A stretch of DNA of 64,000 bases. It comes from Paramacrobiotus metropolitanus (taxonomy: Eukaryota > Tardigrada > Eutardigrada > Parachela > Macrobiotidae). The notes below the pieces were generated by a model. The model saw nothing but the letters and a program-made list of their open reading frames with translations, searched no databases and had not been told where the DNA came from. The first letter of the stretch is position 1. Each line of letters opens with the position of its first letter. Positions 31,279 to 43,250 of this stretch are shown piece after piece. The stretch spans positions 113,119-177,118 of the forward strand of contig NW_026570405.1 in assembly GCF_019649055.1 (NCBI RefSeq), read 5' to 3'. A program made the translations under genes and the position numbers.

Positions 31279-32224
31279 TATTATATTTTGCTTTTACTGA
31301 GGTAGTATGGAAAATATTCCTTTAAATCACTTGAATTTTATGTTTTAAGCAGTAAGCGAAACTGATTCCAAGCCAGTGTTCGACTTTGAGGAGGTTTTGT
31401 CCCAGATTGAAAGAACTTTACTCAAACTACGTACCAATGGAGGCGGTGAACACGATTTATTTATGCATAAGCAGCAGCGGGGCTTGGACGATTTTCCTTA
31501 CTGAAAGGGCGTTTACCGTAGAAATAGAAACGGCTAACATCCATTACAGCAGTGCTAGAAGGGAATGTCTACCAGGTGAGAGGATTCATAGTGATGTGAG
31601 TCATATGGGCGCAGACTCCTGGGATTCGGCAATTTCTGTTTTTCCCACTAGGCTCCAAATGATAGATATTCCAGTTTTGTTCTAAGAAGTGAGTCTGTGC
31701 ACTTTGCGGAGCGTATGCGGCAGCGTGAAAACCTGCTGCGGAGAGCGTGAAAACTTGCTGCACATGACTTTTATTTTAAGCGGTTTGCTTCGACAATCGG
31801 CAAGGCGTGCGAGAAATGTCGCGCTGCTTTCCTTCGCCAACGTCATGGAGAATTAGCTGCGTGAATACACTGACCGCTCACGAAGATTGGAACGATGCTC
31901 CGTTAGTGGGAATAACCGGAAATCATGTCGATGAGCTTTTGCTTGCTGATTTAGGGCTGACAGGAGAGCTATCAAGGGGATGACGACTGAGAGCTTACGC
32001 ATTATCACATGGTTAGCCGTGCGATACAAAATAATCATTTTTTACCCAACTCGAGTGCCAAGCGTGTAAAAACAAAAGAAATCAAACAAATACCAGATTA
32101 CTGAAGAAATACATGTGCTACAGAAACACATGTGGCAGGCACGAATCTCGAAGTTTTTTGTGGCTTCTTTGCCTGAATTTTTCAACAGCGACAACATCGT
32201 CCATCATGATGCTTTTACCCATGT
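31279..32224. repeat. Right copy of ~950-bp direct repeat flanking the Polinton
   Basis: Same orientation as 9425-10376 and nearly identical. Beyond 32224 the sequence continues into unrelated DNA (CGACATCATCC...), while the left copy runs into the inverted repeat at the corresponding point. The right copy's end is therefore the natural continuation of the pre-insertion locus. Confidence 0.95.
31353..31504 (+). pseudogene. Duplicated host terminal exon (copy 2)
   Basis: Identical in translation to 9499-9650, from the SETDSKPVF start to the TGA at 31502-31504, including the acceptor-like TTTTAAGCAG. The rest of the gene is not repeated here, so this copy is orphaned by the insertion or duplication. 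Confidence 0.4.
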
Positions 32225-32918
32225 CGACATCATCCTTTATATTAACGGATCACTAGTTTTTGCTTTGTGGCACTCTTAATTTTCTTAAGGGTAAATCGAA
32301 GCAATTTACAATAAAAGAATGGACGTCTGCGGAGCAAAACGAGGATTTGGTATATCATGTATGCGCCTGCCACATGACCCAACAAGTATTTAAATGCAGC
32401 ATTTACGTAAGCGTTATCGCTAATCCCTTGTCTTCCGGCATATTAGCACCTTTAGCTCTGCAGTAGAGCAACATCAGTTCTATACCGATTAAAATTTCCG
32501 CAGTTGGTAATGTGGGAGCTCGCCCACAAAGGCCTAAATATCAATTACTGTACTTGCCAATAACGAAAACCACTGCAATGCCGGCCTCTCTACCGATAGA
32601 CGGCATACTTTATGCAATTCAAGACGGCAGAACCGGCCGACGTGTTGTGCAACACGTTGGCCAAAGAACAGAACACAAAGGCATTACATAAGTACACGAA
32701 CATGTATGTCAGCAGACGTACACAATGTGTGCAAAGCCCACACATCCCCCCGTATTGGAAAAACATGTAGATATAGTCTAGAAGAAACCAAAACCAAAGG
32801 AGAAAACAGACAACTAAGGAACGTCTAGAAAAAGATCACCAGCATGCACTGACTATAACTTTCAAATTTGGTTTAAAGAATGATAGGTAAAGATACTTTA
32901 GAACGGAAATTATTCTGA
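32225..32918. other. Intergenic, nothing recognised
   Basis: Host-type flank to the right of the duplicated segment. No gene or repeat was seen. Confidence 0.45.
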
Positions 32919-33736
32919 TTAAATAGAACGACTACGCTCAGGGCGGATGCTCTTTCGACATACTGGGCAACGTGGTCTTCTTTGTGGCATGAGTCCAAGA
33001 GAGGAATCGATCCGGAGGTGATCTGTGTATGCCTGGAATATTTTTCCAAGGCAGCGTAAGCATATTACGTGACCGCAACACAATTCTACAGTCGTAAGCA
33101 GTTTTTTTTTGTTAAAAGTCCCAACAACATACCGGACATCCCTTTTGATTTTGTTTCGATTGATTAGTCGGTATCGGGTCCACTGTAAGGGCTGATGACG
33201 TTGATTGTTGATATGTTAGAGTTACCGTTGCAGGTGTCGTAGCCGATTTGGTCGGCTGTGAAGGTGTTGGAACTAATGTTCTGGTAGGTGTAGCTACTGT
33301 AGTTGGTGTTAAAGCTACTGAAAATGGAATCCAGTCCAAAATTGCTTGGCGTTCATATTTTCGTTGTCTGCGTTTGCGTCGCAATATAGCTGGTGGCGTA
33401 AGCCACAGGCATCTTCTTCTATGGGTGAGCTGCATCGTAATCTCGGTTATGTTCGCGCACGGCACGGGTGTCGTAGCGCTGATGAATTATCCGTAATAAA
33501 TGAGGACTTAAAATAATAAGCAATATATGTCGTCGGAATGTATGGATATAAATAGCAATCTCGGATTGCGAAGAATAGCAACAATTACTACAGGAATGGC
33601 AGTTGTTAGGGAAGTCCACAAGTAACGCCTCAGTTTCGTAAGCAATTTTTAGATAATTATCTGCAATGCTGATATCCAGTATGATTACCTCGTAATCAGT
33701 ACTGCAATTAATCATAAGCGGACGGTGATGATCCAT
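32919..33736 (-). CDS. RING-finger protein, frameshifted
   Basis: From the Met at 33736 (MDHHRPLMINCSTDYEVIIL) a Cys-containing N-terminal region leads, after a frame change near 33440, to a basic stretch (AILRRKRRQRKYERQ) and a Thr/Pro/Ser-rich linker. The zinc-binding part then begins GCPVCCW (33125). After a one-base frame change it continues LLTTVELCCGHVICLRCL and RPRCPVCRKSIRPERSRS to a stop at 32919. The pattern C-x2-C ... C-x-H-x2-C-x2-C ... C-x2-C is a C3HC4 RING, typical of E3 ubiquitin ligases. It lies about 700 bp right of the duplicated flank, outside the Polinton. Host gene or pseudogene status is open. Confidence 0.55.
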
Positions 33737-33989
33737 TTTGTTATGATTGATAGAGCCGTTCGTTCACAATCGACAACATTATGCACAACATTATGCATTA
33801 CTTATCGACAACATTATGCACTCTATACACGTAAAACTAAATTCTATCAAGGAATCGCTGTGTAGGTAGAAATATTTGGTCGATTTTGCGTGCACTGGAA
33901 AACCCGGGCGTTGGCTGCGTACACAAGTATCCAGCGCGTTTTTGCATTTCTGGTGTGACGTCGTCTGATTGCTTGATTACCATTCAATG

Positions 33990-34576
33990 CACGGCGGTAC
34001 TGCAGATGTGCCGATCAAGATCAGGGCTGGCAAACTGGTTCTAGGTATTCTTAAGATCCAGATTAGTCAAGAAGGGCACGGTGCGTTCCATTTTGTGTGT
34101 GAACGCGTTCTGTATCGGTTGCGCCAAATAGTAGCCGCAATCGAAGTCGTGACGACGCGAACCCTTCGCCTTCCTTTTGCTGCTGGTACGGCGCCTTGGG
34201 CATCACTTCTTCCTACTCATCTGTCTTCCCTGCTGTCCGAGAATGGATGCTCCTTGTGCTGTCGCCCCCCAATTTTTGTAGACGGTGTTTGCGTTGGTTG
34301 TGGCAATTCTGGAGGTCTGGCTGTGGCCCGCTCACAATCGAGCTGAAGGTGAGGCAGCTGCATCCCCTGGTACGTTTAGTCGGTGACGCGATCTTTGAAC
34401 AGGCCCGCAAAGTCCTGTTTCATCCCGCGAGCCAGCATTTTCAGACAATACGCGGTCCGGTAATATTCAGAATTACCAGAAATGGAGTCTCGTGATAGCG
34501 GAGGTCCGTCAGGATGGTGGAGTTTAACAGCCTTTGCACCTGTAAACTTGATCCCGAGAACCTCATTTCTGAACAT
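33990..34576 (-). CDS. Unrecognised minus-strand coding fragment
   Basis: The frame from 34576 (MFRNEVLGIKFTGAKAVKLH) to 34376 has protein-like composition (PDGPPLSRDSISGNSEYYRT). Further downstream on the same strand other frames again look coding, including HDFDCGYYLAQPIQNAFTHK near 34110. At least two frame changes would be needed to join them. No domain is recognised. It could be a host gene with unseen introns or an element relic. Confidence 0.3.
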
Positions 34577-37094
34577 GAACTGTTATTTGTTATTTATAAA
34601 CAAACCTGTCTCTGCTATGCAAATAACGAACCGCGCTCTCTCACTATGGTGCATTTGTTGAGCACTTATTAAAATATTATGGAAGCGAAGCGAAAGACCA
34701 GATGCGAGACAATGGTTTCATTTCTGATACTGCCAGAGCTCATGAAAACAGACTACTGACTTTACCGAATTCGAATCCAACTGAAAATATTGTGAAAAAA
34801 GGAGTATTCAGCAAGAAATTTTTAAATTTTCGAACTTTGAGATTTTAAAACGGACCCCAGCGATTTGCTTCATCTTGCTGTTCCTGATAGGATCGTGTGT
34901 CGGCGATTGCGCTAGTTGGTTGTTTAACAAAATAAAACACGATCTCCAGGCTATCGCCTTCCCGACCGGTGCGGTATCACTGTCATTCAGAAGCGGCTGG
35001 CTACCAAGTGACGTATCGTGTTTAAGTGGCGCAGTAGCGCATTCACTGATTGATTGCCTCAAATTTGTCGATGCCCATGTTGCTCAAAACCTGGTTAATT
35101 GCTCTGTCGAATTTTCCGAACGTCGTGGTCGAACGGATTAGAGCAAAAATACAGGCAGTGGAAATGTTAAAATTAATGTGTTGGATATGAGGTCACACAT
35201 TCCTTTACTCAGTTTGCTATGCTCATGGAATCTAGTATTGTTTTTATCACCGCATCCACACTCTTTTAATTCGGGAAAGTATAAACGGTCTCAATAAAGT
35301 GTCAAATTCACCTGAATTCCGTGCGTATTTTCCGTTCGAATGGGCGGCGCCTTAGATTCAACAAAACTCGTAACAGCTGAGGATAAATTTTAAAAAGGCT
35401 TGAGTCAGATGTATTGGCAGCTGGCGGTTTGCAACCGCTTTTTCTTAGTTGTCTATAAATTCGGATCTCATTTAGAATACTTACGAGAAAAAATGCGGTA
35501 CTGATCGTCTAAAGAGAAATCCCAGGCGCACAAAAACGTGTTTGGCATAAAATATTTCAACTACGAGATAGCTTTCAATCAGGACCTAAATGTTACGTTT
35601 GTTGATTAATGAATCCGTCCGTTCACTACACTCTTGCTTTTCGTCTCCCAAATGGTTATATAAGCCTTCGGTTTTAACGAGCGCACTTCTTAGGTCTCCT
35701 TGCCTTTTTTCGTAACGCGCCGTGGTTTTCTCGAAATGGCTGGGAAAGCAGATACCGTCTGCTGATTGTCGTAATTAGATCCCTTGTGTTCTAATTGATG
35801 TCACATTCTTTGACGTCATAAGTGCCAACGTTTGAATGAGCTGCTCCGTAGCTCCGCTGTGCTCTCTAAATATACAGTAATAGATACTATACAGCGAATG
35901 CTGTTCAAAAGCATACTGTGGCAAAATTTATTTCGACAAGAGATCCAAGATTTTTCCTAATTATTGTTTTCCGTTGGTAGAACGTCCTGAACCGCGGAAA
36001 TTGTGATATGACAGGAATTATGCCATTGCCAGAAATTATGCAAAAGCTATGTAGATTCGACATTCGCCGACGGCTGTCCATCCATCACAATGTTCGCATC
36101 TACAGTAGCACGTTACAAATTCTGCTTGATAATCGTTCTTATTTCACATAACTATCCACTTTCCAACTTTTCGTCTTTACAAACGCCTTGGCGAGAGTTC
36201 TTGTAACCTTATGATCACGCATGGACTGCGTATCAGATCTTTGATCCAACGATAAATAGGTGATCAAATACGTTACACAAGCTGTCAAGGTTATCCACGC
36301 TAACAAGAAGAAAACTATCAAATAGTACTCTAAACTTGGTCGGGGTCCTCGGTAGCAAGCAATGAGTGGAGAAGCAGCCGGTGGAAACAGAGGAAGGAAT
36401 GCCAAGATGCCAAGGCTAATTAAGCCCTACTGAATTATGTAACTGCGTTCGCAATTTATCCAATAACCAAGGGTGAATTGTGAGTTAACGTAAGCGGCCT
36501 GCTGTTTATCGGCAAGCAGTTAGAAGAAATCACTTGGCGTGTCTTTATTGCAGCGTACATAAAATAAACAAACTTAAGATCCAAATTTTAATAGCTTAAA
36601 TGCTAGAACCAGGGTGATATCAATATCAAGACTACCCTATACCGCCATTGCACTATTATAGAGAAAAAGGAAAAACATGTACGCAAAAATAAATAAGATG
36701 AAATATCAACAAACATTAGTCACTAGGTTATCATCGTAAGGCTTCCGGGCACGATCTGTCGCCTATACTCACTAGGTGTGGAATCAGGGTCACTACCATA
36801 TCGAACGGCACCGGCTACAATCTGTCCACTGTACGTATACGTAAAAAGTGCGAATCGGTGGTCACCATAATATCAAGTAGCCTGAGTGTCGGAAACAATG
36901 TTCCTGTATGAACTGTGGTGCAAGGGCTGTTAACTCGCGACAGAGTGCCGCACAGCGAAACGAAAATTCTGGGGTTTTTCCCTTTTATATTTGCACACAG
37001 ATCCAAAAAAAATATATATTTTATACTTTTTGGTGGCGGATTGTTTGTTCAATATTTTTGTTCATTTTCATTTTTTAAGCATATCGCCATTACC
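34577..37094. other. Intergenic, contains one copy of a dispersed repeat
   Basis: No gene can be supported. A ~360-bp repeat copy lies at 35294-35655 and is listed separately. Confidence 0.45.
35294..35655. repeat. Dispersed repeat, copy A
   Basis: This segment aligns by eye, over about 360 bp and in the same orientation, with 40038-40400. Shared stretches include GGCGGCGCCTTAGAT, ACTCGTAACAGC, GGATAAATT and AAAATATTTC. Identity is clearly partial (roughly two thirds to three quarters). No coding potential or ends were identified. Confidence 0.8.
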
Positions 37095-37376
37095 ATGTCG
37101 GACCGATTGGACCAGTGCTGGGCCCAGAGGACCAAGCGAGAGATGGAAGCAGCCATGCAGGTGCCACTGGAGAACGGGACAACCGTTAAAAGCCGTCGTC
37201 TTTCAGCTACGCGAAAGGCTACCGCGTCATGTCTTTCGGAGGCGTATATTCAGGGGTATTACCTGTATATACCCACCGTACAGAAACGTCTGAAGGACGC
37301 CCACGACGAATTTACGGCTGAGCGCATCAAGGCCTTCATAGAAAGTGGTCTAAACAGCGGATTCCTTTTGAAGTAA
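37095..37376 (+). CDS. Small basic protein of unknown function
   Basis: The Met at 37095 in ACCATGTCGG (good start context) opens a 93-residue protein, MSDRLDQCWAQRTKREMEAA... It ends TAERIKAFIESGLNSGFLLK. The body is helical and the C-terminal piece faintly recalls the last helix and wing of linker-histone (H15) winged-helix domains, but this is weak. An AT-rich stretch precedes it. It may be a small host gene or the terminal exon of one. Longer upstream extension of the frame (to 36915) looks non-coding. Confidence 0.4.
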   Translation: MSDRLDQCWAQRTKREMEAAMQVPLENGTTVKSRRLSATRKATASCLSEAYIQGYYLYIPTVQKRLKDAHDEFTAERIKAFIESGLNSGFLLK

Positions 37377-37742
37377 ATTATGCGGGGCGGGCGATTTGTT
37401 GTGAAAGTGAGTGAGCGGCAAAGAGAAGAATGATTCGTATGGGAAGCTGCGCTGCGCGATTCGTTTCACTTTGCAATACACCCGATACGCCTTGAGTCGT
37501 AAAGAAATCCCGCTGTGGCTAAATCACACATATCGTGTTGAAATCGACAATTTTTTAGCTGTTTTTGATCGTGCATGAGACGCCTGGTACGCAAGAAAGA
37601 GATACGTCCTGCCAATGGTAGCCTCTTTCTGCACTCGTGCGTGGATATGTGGCTTCGAAGCCTGCGAGTTGGGTGCCTTGCCCCAGAAATGCCACGAACG
37701 ATGAGTAAGTACATTCGGTGTTAATTTGACAATAAATGCGCA

Positions 37743-37823
37743 TACTGTTACATCGTTTAAAAGGTTCGGTCAGTGATACAGTAACATTTTTAAAAGGTTC
37801 AGTCAGTGATACAGTAACATTGA
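37743..37823. repeat. Short tandem duplication, ~38-bp unit
   Basis: Two consecutive near-identical units containing AAAAGGTTC(G/A)GTCAGTGA and ACAGTAACAT. Confidence 0.8.
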
Positions 37824-40037
37824 ATTTCAAAAAGTTGGTTACGAACGGTATTTTTTCTCCAAAATATTGGGCTGTTTAAAACACTGCTTCATGGGGAAAA
37901 TTCAAAAATTCTGCGCAATAAAACCAATGATCCTTACTCCACATCATCGACTGCGTTGATGCCACTACACATCAGCATCTTCCTCGTATCACTCCGCCAT
38001 TCTTCTTCCATCTGCATTTCGGCACCGCGCAATCCGTTGTCCTACTCAAGCTTTATGGCAGTGAGCGCTACGAAGCTTCGGAGTAACTCGGCAACGTCAA
38101 AGTCGCACAAATCACTTATCGACGTCTAGTTAAAACGGGAACATTGCGCCAGAGACAATTTGTCAACCGTATTGTTCTAGTTTGATTTTACTGATTCTCG
38201 ATTTGATATCTTTGTTGATCGGATCTGGCACAGGTGCATGATCGGTCCACTGATATCTGTTTCCAAATCCTGGTCGAATTTTAGCTAACCAACACAAATT
38301 ATGTTGGTGAATGACTGTCTTACGGCACACTTCGCTTTGCTGTTAACTGATTTTGTTGGCTAAGCTTGACACACTCCCCTCTGGTTCGGTGTCATTGCAT
38401 TGTAAACGTTCCGCTAAAACACCGCAGTGCATTTTAACACGGCGGCACTTTTTGGAGAAACTTGCAAGTTTAACTACGTTTGCGCAAGATCACAGGCGAA
38501 TGGAGTGTGCTGCGCTAGAACGTTATGATCGCAAATACAAGCATACCGTACACATACATTTTTTCACAGTTGTAAACAGTTAATTGCCCGAGAGGAGTAT
38601 CTTGTGAATATCATATCCTGTTGGTTAGCGGGAAAGCGCTGATCAACAGGCGGATATTACGGATTTCGAATCGTATGTCTACATTTTCATACCAGTGTTG
38701 ACAATGTGAGAGAAGGTTTCTAAATATATTGTCATCCTACTTTCTTAACATGTATCGGTTCTGCATCATCGAGGAAGATTTGTGCTTGTGGTGGATGCCG
38801 AACTCCATCACCATTATTGTATCGACATCCTTCAATCCCATCTGCGGCTTTTTGAAGACGGGAATTGCGCATGTGAACGGGGCTACACCATTATGGGCCA
38901 GCGCATTATTGCACACTCACATGTTTTGTTCCATCATTATTTTGTCTGTACAGTAATGCCTATCATACAGAACACAGCCATATTCGTTTAGCAATCCCTG
39001 ACATGATTATATTCGTTCCGGGAAAAATGCTCCCCCTTCTCAAGGAACAAGAGTTTCCATTTGGGCACCTTCATAAGCTAAAAAGGGGGAACTATAAATA
39101 TTACGGCAGGAAAATGTAGCCATGGCCAACGTATAAATTGGATGACCCAATGCTTGCTGATAACCTGCGGGAGAGCGGTCGCACTTCTTTAACTACTCTA
39201 GCTGGCGCACAACACAACTCATTCTACTGTACCTGCCTCCCTCCAGTAGGTAGAAAACCTTGGCCAATGACGGATAATGGCCACGATTGCAGCAAGGCGG
39301 CAACGGAAGTGATAATCTGGACGTCGCTGCCTGTGAAACTACCCGGAACATGCAGTGCAGGTCTACGTCAACATGTGGACAGTACAGAATGCAAAGGACT
39401 GATCGTAAAACTTCGGCCAAATTTTCCGCAGATGAGGCATTTTTTCATTGCTGCTTAGTGGTGGCCAATCAATCGCTTCCAAGAGTGCGCTTTTCAGAGG
39501 AAGTTTTGCAACGGATGTTTTAGCAGCAATCTCTTTCCAAAGAACCGGATGGTATTGGTAGGCTCCAAAAGCTATTGAAATGGAAATTTTCCGCAGAACT
39601 GACGTCCGATCCTTTGGGATGCTATTATACGAAATCTTCTCGCTGGGGGTGGTCTCATACTCTAGCGTGAAAAATATGCATAATTAGCCTTGAGAATTAT
39701 TGGGATTTCTTAGGAAGGGAAAATGGCTGATTAATCCGGTTTTCTGCCCAAAACTTATGTGAGCGTTTTAGTAAAACTGCTAGAATACAGTCTGTCCAAC
39801 CATGCTGACATTGGGACAACATATCTGCGTGAAAGCGGTCAAGTGTTTTCAGATCCCACATCCATTTGATGTCACTCTGCTGGAAACGGGAACCAGACGA
39901 TAGAGTCGGCTTCAAGTAATTAACCATAGAGCTTGGTATAACGAAATCCGTTTTTGGTTGCGGTACTGGTATATTTTTTCCTCAACAATGTCGATTCAAC
40001 ATCTACTGTGAAATCCAGAAACACTGCAGCATGTACG
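37824..40037. other. Intergenic, nothing recognised
   Basis: Overlapping frames at 38.73-38.99 kb and 39.14-39.52 kb were considered, but no domain, splice pattern or preferred strand supports them. Confidence 0.4.
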
Positions 40038-40400
40038 TTTAACTAAGTGGGAAATTCCACCGCATTCTGTGCGTGTATTATATCCGGAGGGCGGCGCCTT
40101 AGATGCAACGAAACTCGTAACAGCAAGGGATAAATTCTAAAAATGTTTGGCTCGGGTTTACTGTCTGCTGGTTGCTTCCAGTAGCTTTTCTGAACTGTCT
40201 ACGAATTTGAAACTGATTTTGAATAACAAAGCGAAGTAGAGTACTGTACTGATTATCTAAAGGAAAAGCACCACAGCGCACAACAACGTGTTGGGCGTAA
40301 AATATTTCGACGACGACGAAAGTGTTCAAACAGCAAGTTGTTGATCAATAAATCCGTCAATTCACCAAAACTCTTGATTTTCGTCCGTCGAAAGGTGAAT
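40038..40400. repeat. Dispersed repeat, copy B
   Basis: Partner of 35294-35655 in the same orientation, diverged by substitutions and small indels. Confidence 0.8.
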
Positions 40401-40946
40401 AAGCTCGATTGTGTAATATTCAAGAGTTAAGACGCTGCTTTCCAAACAGGCGATCCTAAATGACGTCGACACTTCTGTGCTTCGAAATTATTGATGACCA
40501 TTTTGCATATCTTCAGCATTGCTGTAACCGTAACCGTGACCGTGAAGATGGTAGTTATTGTTACATTTGCACTGCTGGACGATTCGGATTCCTATGAAGC
40601 ACTGCCGCCCGTCCTGTTCAGCTGGGGAGCATAGTTTCATATAATTGCACTATCGCCCCCTCAACGAAGGAGAAGCAGATTATCTGGCGGCACCCAGACA
40701 ACGCGATACCTCGAGGGCGCTGCGATCTACTCTTTAAAGGAGCATTATAAAACCCACATGTCGATTAACGCCATCCGCACGCTATCTTTGCACGATGTCA
40801 ACCGCGAGTCTGGCGGGACGGTAGATTGTTTGCCGTCTTGTAGGAGCAACGGCGACATAATGTTTTACATTTACACATACATCTTGCAGCCGGAGCTGCT
40901 CAGCACAAGCTACGCTTTTATCACATCCCTTTTCAATGTGTCTACA
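40401..40946. other. Intergenic, nothing recognised
   Basis: A plus-strand frame at 40758-40991 has no recognisable features. Confidence 0.4.
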
Positions 40947-42189
40947 TTAAACAGAACCTTTGCTTTGACTTGCAGCGGACGGTTGGACTGAAGCTGTACG
41001 GATCCAGCACTGCAATTCTTTTGGCAGCTTGATGGGCAAAACGTGTCGGGGTCCTATCCTGGTCTTAACAGCAGTGGCACCACCGTGCCAGGCGACGAAT
41101 AAAGTGTAACACTGAAAATCTAACCGGTGGTAGTGATGAGAGGGTTTCAAAAAGGTCTGGCTGATGTGAGATATTAAGAATGAAAAGACCGAAGTGACCA
41201 GTAGAGAAATATAAACAATAAAAGTTGGAAAGTTGATTACCTTATAGCGAACGCCATGTTTGCGGCATCCATGCCGCAGGGCTACCCCCACAGAGAACAA
41301 ACTTGGATCGAACTAAAGGGTCAGCCCCCGAGCGCTGTCTGAAAGACAGCGTAATTTTACGATTACCCTTGTGACAACCAATGGATCTGCGGTGCAATGT
41401 CCCACCCACCAGAGTCGCGGACAGTTTACTGGAAGCACCGCGGCAACACAATCTTCAGCAAACAGCTGGCTAGCCAACAGAAACCCAAGGAACAATTGGC
41501 AAATGGCTTTGCCCTATTTTAACGAAATTTTCAATTTCCTACGACTGCAAGCAGCAACTGCCAGTGCAAGATCTGCACTAAAAGTGCCATGTTCAAAGTG
41601 ACAAGAAAGACCAAACATAGTGCCATTGCCAAATACCGTATGTAAAACAACTTCATCAAGATAAAGCAATCGCAAGCGAATTGTCAGATCATTGGAAAGA
41701 CCACACAGGCGGTGTCCTTGAAAGATTCCATGAAGCTTGTAGAACGATTAAATACTGCCTTACGGCGTTTGTGGTGATACTTAGCGTTCCCTGTAACATC
41801 CATGAAACCCTGTTTGAGAACAGGCTCCGCATGGTATACCTACACTTTACCAAGCTGCTTAAGAGTAAAATCTCCACATTTGTGCGTCTGTATCATCATC
41901 CAACAGTCCTGAGGGCTGGTGATCAGGTGTCTTGTCGTCCCCTTCGTGTCGGTGGTCCAAATAACGGTTTTGTCAATGGTAAGCGCTTCCTTCCAGGTAC
42001 GACAGACAAACCCGCTGAACGTCTTGCCCACGCCCCGCTGCCTTTTCCTGACTGGCGCGGTCGTCTTTGTGTCATTTTCGTTGACTGACTGTGACAAATT
42101 AAAAATATTTTGGGGACGGACGGTCTTTCCTGTAGTAAGGGTGTAAGGGAGGGACGCATTATCCATCTAAAGCTAAAGTCGGTAGACAC
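40947..42189 (-). pseudogene. Possible decayed minus-strand glycoprotein-like gene
   Basis: Read on the minus strand, successive frames look coding over about 1.2 kb. At 42166-41840 the frame contains GKTVRPQNIFNLSQSVNEND and later TSPQDCWMMIQTHKCGDF. Near 41400-41250 there is TLSFRQRSGADPLVRSKF. Near 41250-41120 there is a hydrophobic, membrane-anchor-like stretch, FPTFIVYISLLVTSVFSFLI, followed by a polar tail. Cysteine-containing ectodomain, single late transmembrane segment and short tail are the layout of viral or retroelement envelope glycoproteins, and the DCW-x3-(K/R)-x-C-type box is reminiscent of some. At least three frame changes and several stops interrupt it. The family assignment is a guess. 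Confidence 0.25.
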
Positions 42190-43025
42190 GGGACGCTCTC
42201 TGCAGATACTTTATGACGACTGGAAGCTACATGAGAGCGCTCGCAGTGATTCGGTTTCTATGCAGGTGTTGGCAGAAACCACAAAGTCAAAATTACAGAG
42301 GATCGAACAGTCGCGGTCGAGCTCGAGGCACTTACGCTAACGCAGTAGCTCGCGGTATAAACTGTAGTTATTGTTTAATGTAATTTCAGCTGAATTGTTT
42401 TTATCCAGTCAGAGTCGTATTGCTTTGTCAGTTTTACAAAATGATACGCTTTTAACCGTAATCAATTTTCGCAGGCTATTCTAACTGCAGACGATGAACC
42501 GAAACTCCAAGCACGAAAGTGAAGGTTTGTAGCGATCCAGCGTTGCTAAAGCAGTAATGTCTCAAGTTCGAGTACCGTGGGCGCGTTTTCAACGAAACGC
42601 GAACCGAACGGACTACGAGTAATGATGTATTTGAAAATCAAGCTGTCTCATCCAAACGAAAGTTCGAAACACTTTCCGAAAATTCAGGAAGACTTGTATG
42701 CGCCATGCAAACGTGATTTTCGTGCGGCGACAACAGTAGACGAAGAGCGTATGCTGAATCTGCCGTCTCGAACATGTGCCCCAGCCGGTATGGTTGAGTG
42801 TTTAAACCTGATGTGAGTTGCTGAAAAGGAAGAGTTGCCATTTGTTTACGCCAACAACGGTGTCGAATAAATTCCCATTGTAGCGACATGTTTAATCCTT
42901 TGCCTCGCATCGATAATTGTTTGGATGCGTTAAGAGCTGCACATTATTTCACCTAATCTGCTGCTGCTGATTGGATCTCCTGCCGGAATAACTACACCCT
43001 CTCGCCAAAGAAGTGTCGAAAAATA
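42190..43025. other. No supported gene
   Basis: Frames at 42.58-42.91 kb on both strands overlap each other. I could not decide that either is real. Confidence 0.35.
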
Positions 43026-43250
43026 AAACGGCTTTCGTGACCACCAGCAATGAGTACAGGTCTGAGTCACGCCCTTTGGGCTGACAAAAACCCGACAGCA
43101 TTTATGAGAATGGGCAAATTATTTACCCACATCACTCAGATTTAAGTCATGGCGTATTTGGACGATATGAACATTTACAGCCAGACATTCTGGATATGGA
43201 CTTTTGCTATCTCAGCTGCAGACTGATCTTTTATGGACGATGGACCAGAT
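43026..43250 (+). pseudogene. Reverse-transcriptase relic (Gypsy-like)
   Basis: In plus-strand frames the segments KTAFVTTSNEYR, PFGLTKT and AFMRMGKLFTHITQ occur in order. They are followed, after a stop, by VMAYLDDMNIYS. These correspond to the reverse-transcriptase region from the KTAF box to the catalytic YLDD box. Frame changes and a stop show it is dead. A protein-like segment at about 43800-43945 (...TLIGDEMIITGATEAKFDIH) may be another piece of the same element, but I cannot assign it. Confidence 0.65.

Noticed and set aside
9425-32224. Reading the 950-bp direct repeats as LTRs of a retroelement
   Set aside because: The enclosed element has its own inverted repeats and DNA-element genes, the repeats contain a host-like exon, and there is no reverse transcriptase or primer-binding site inside.
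30452-32919. BIR and RING as one IAP gene
   Set aside because: They are on opposite strands, and the RING gene lies outside the right inverted repeat and beyond the duplicated flank.
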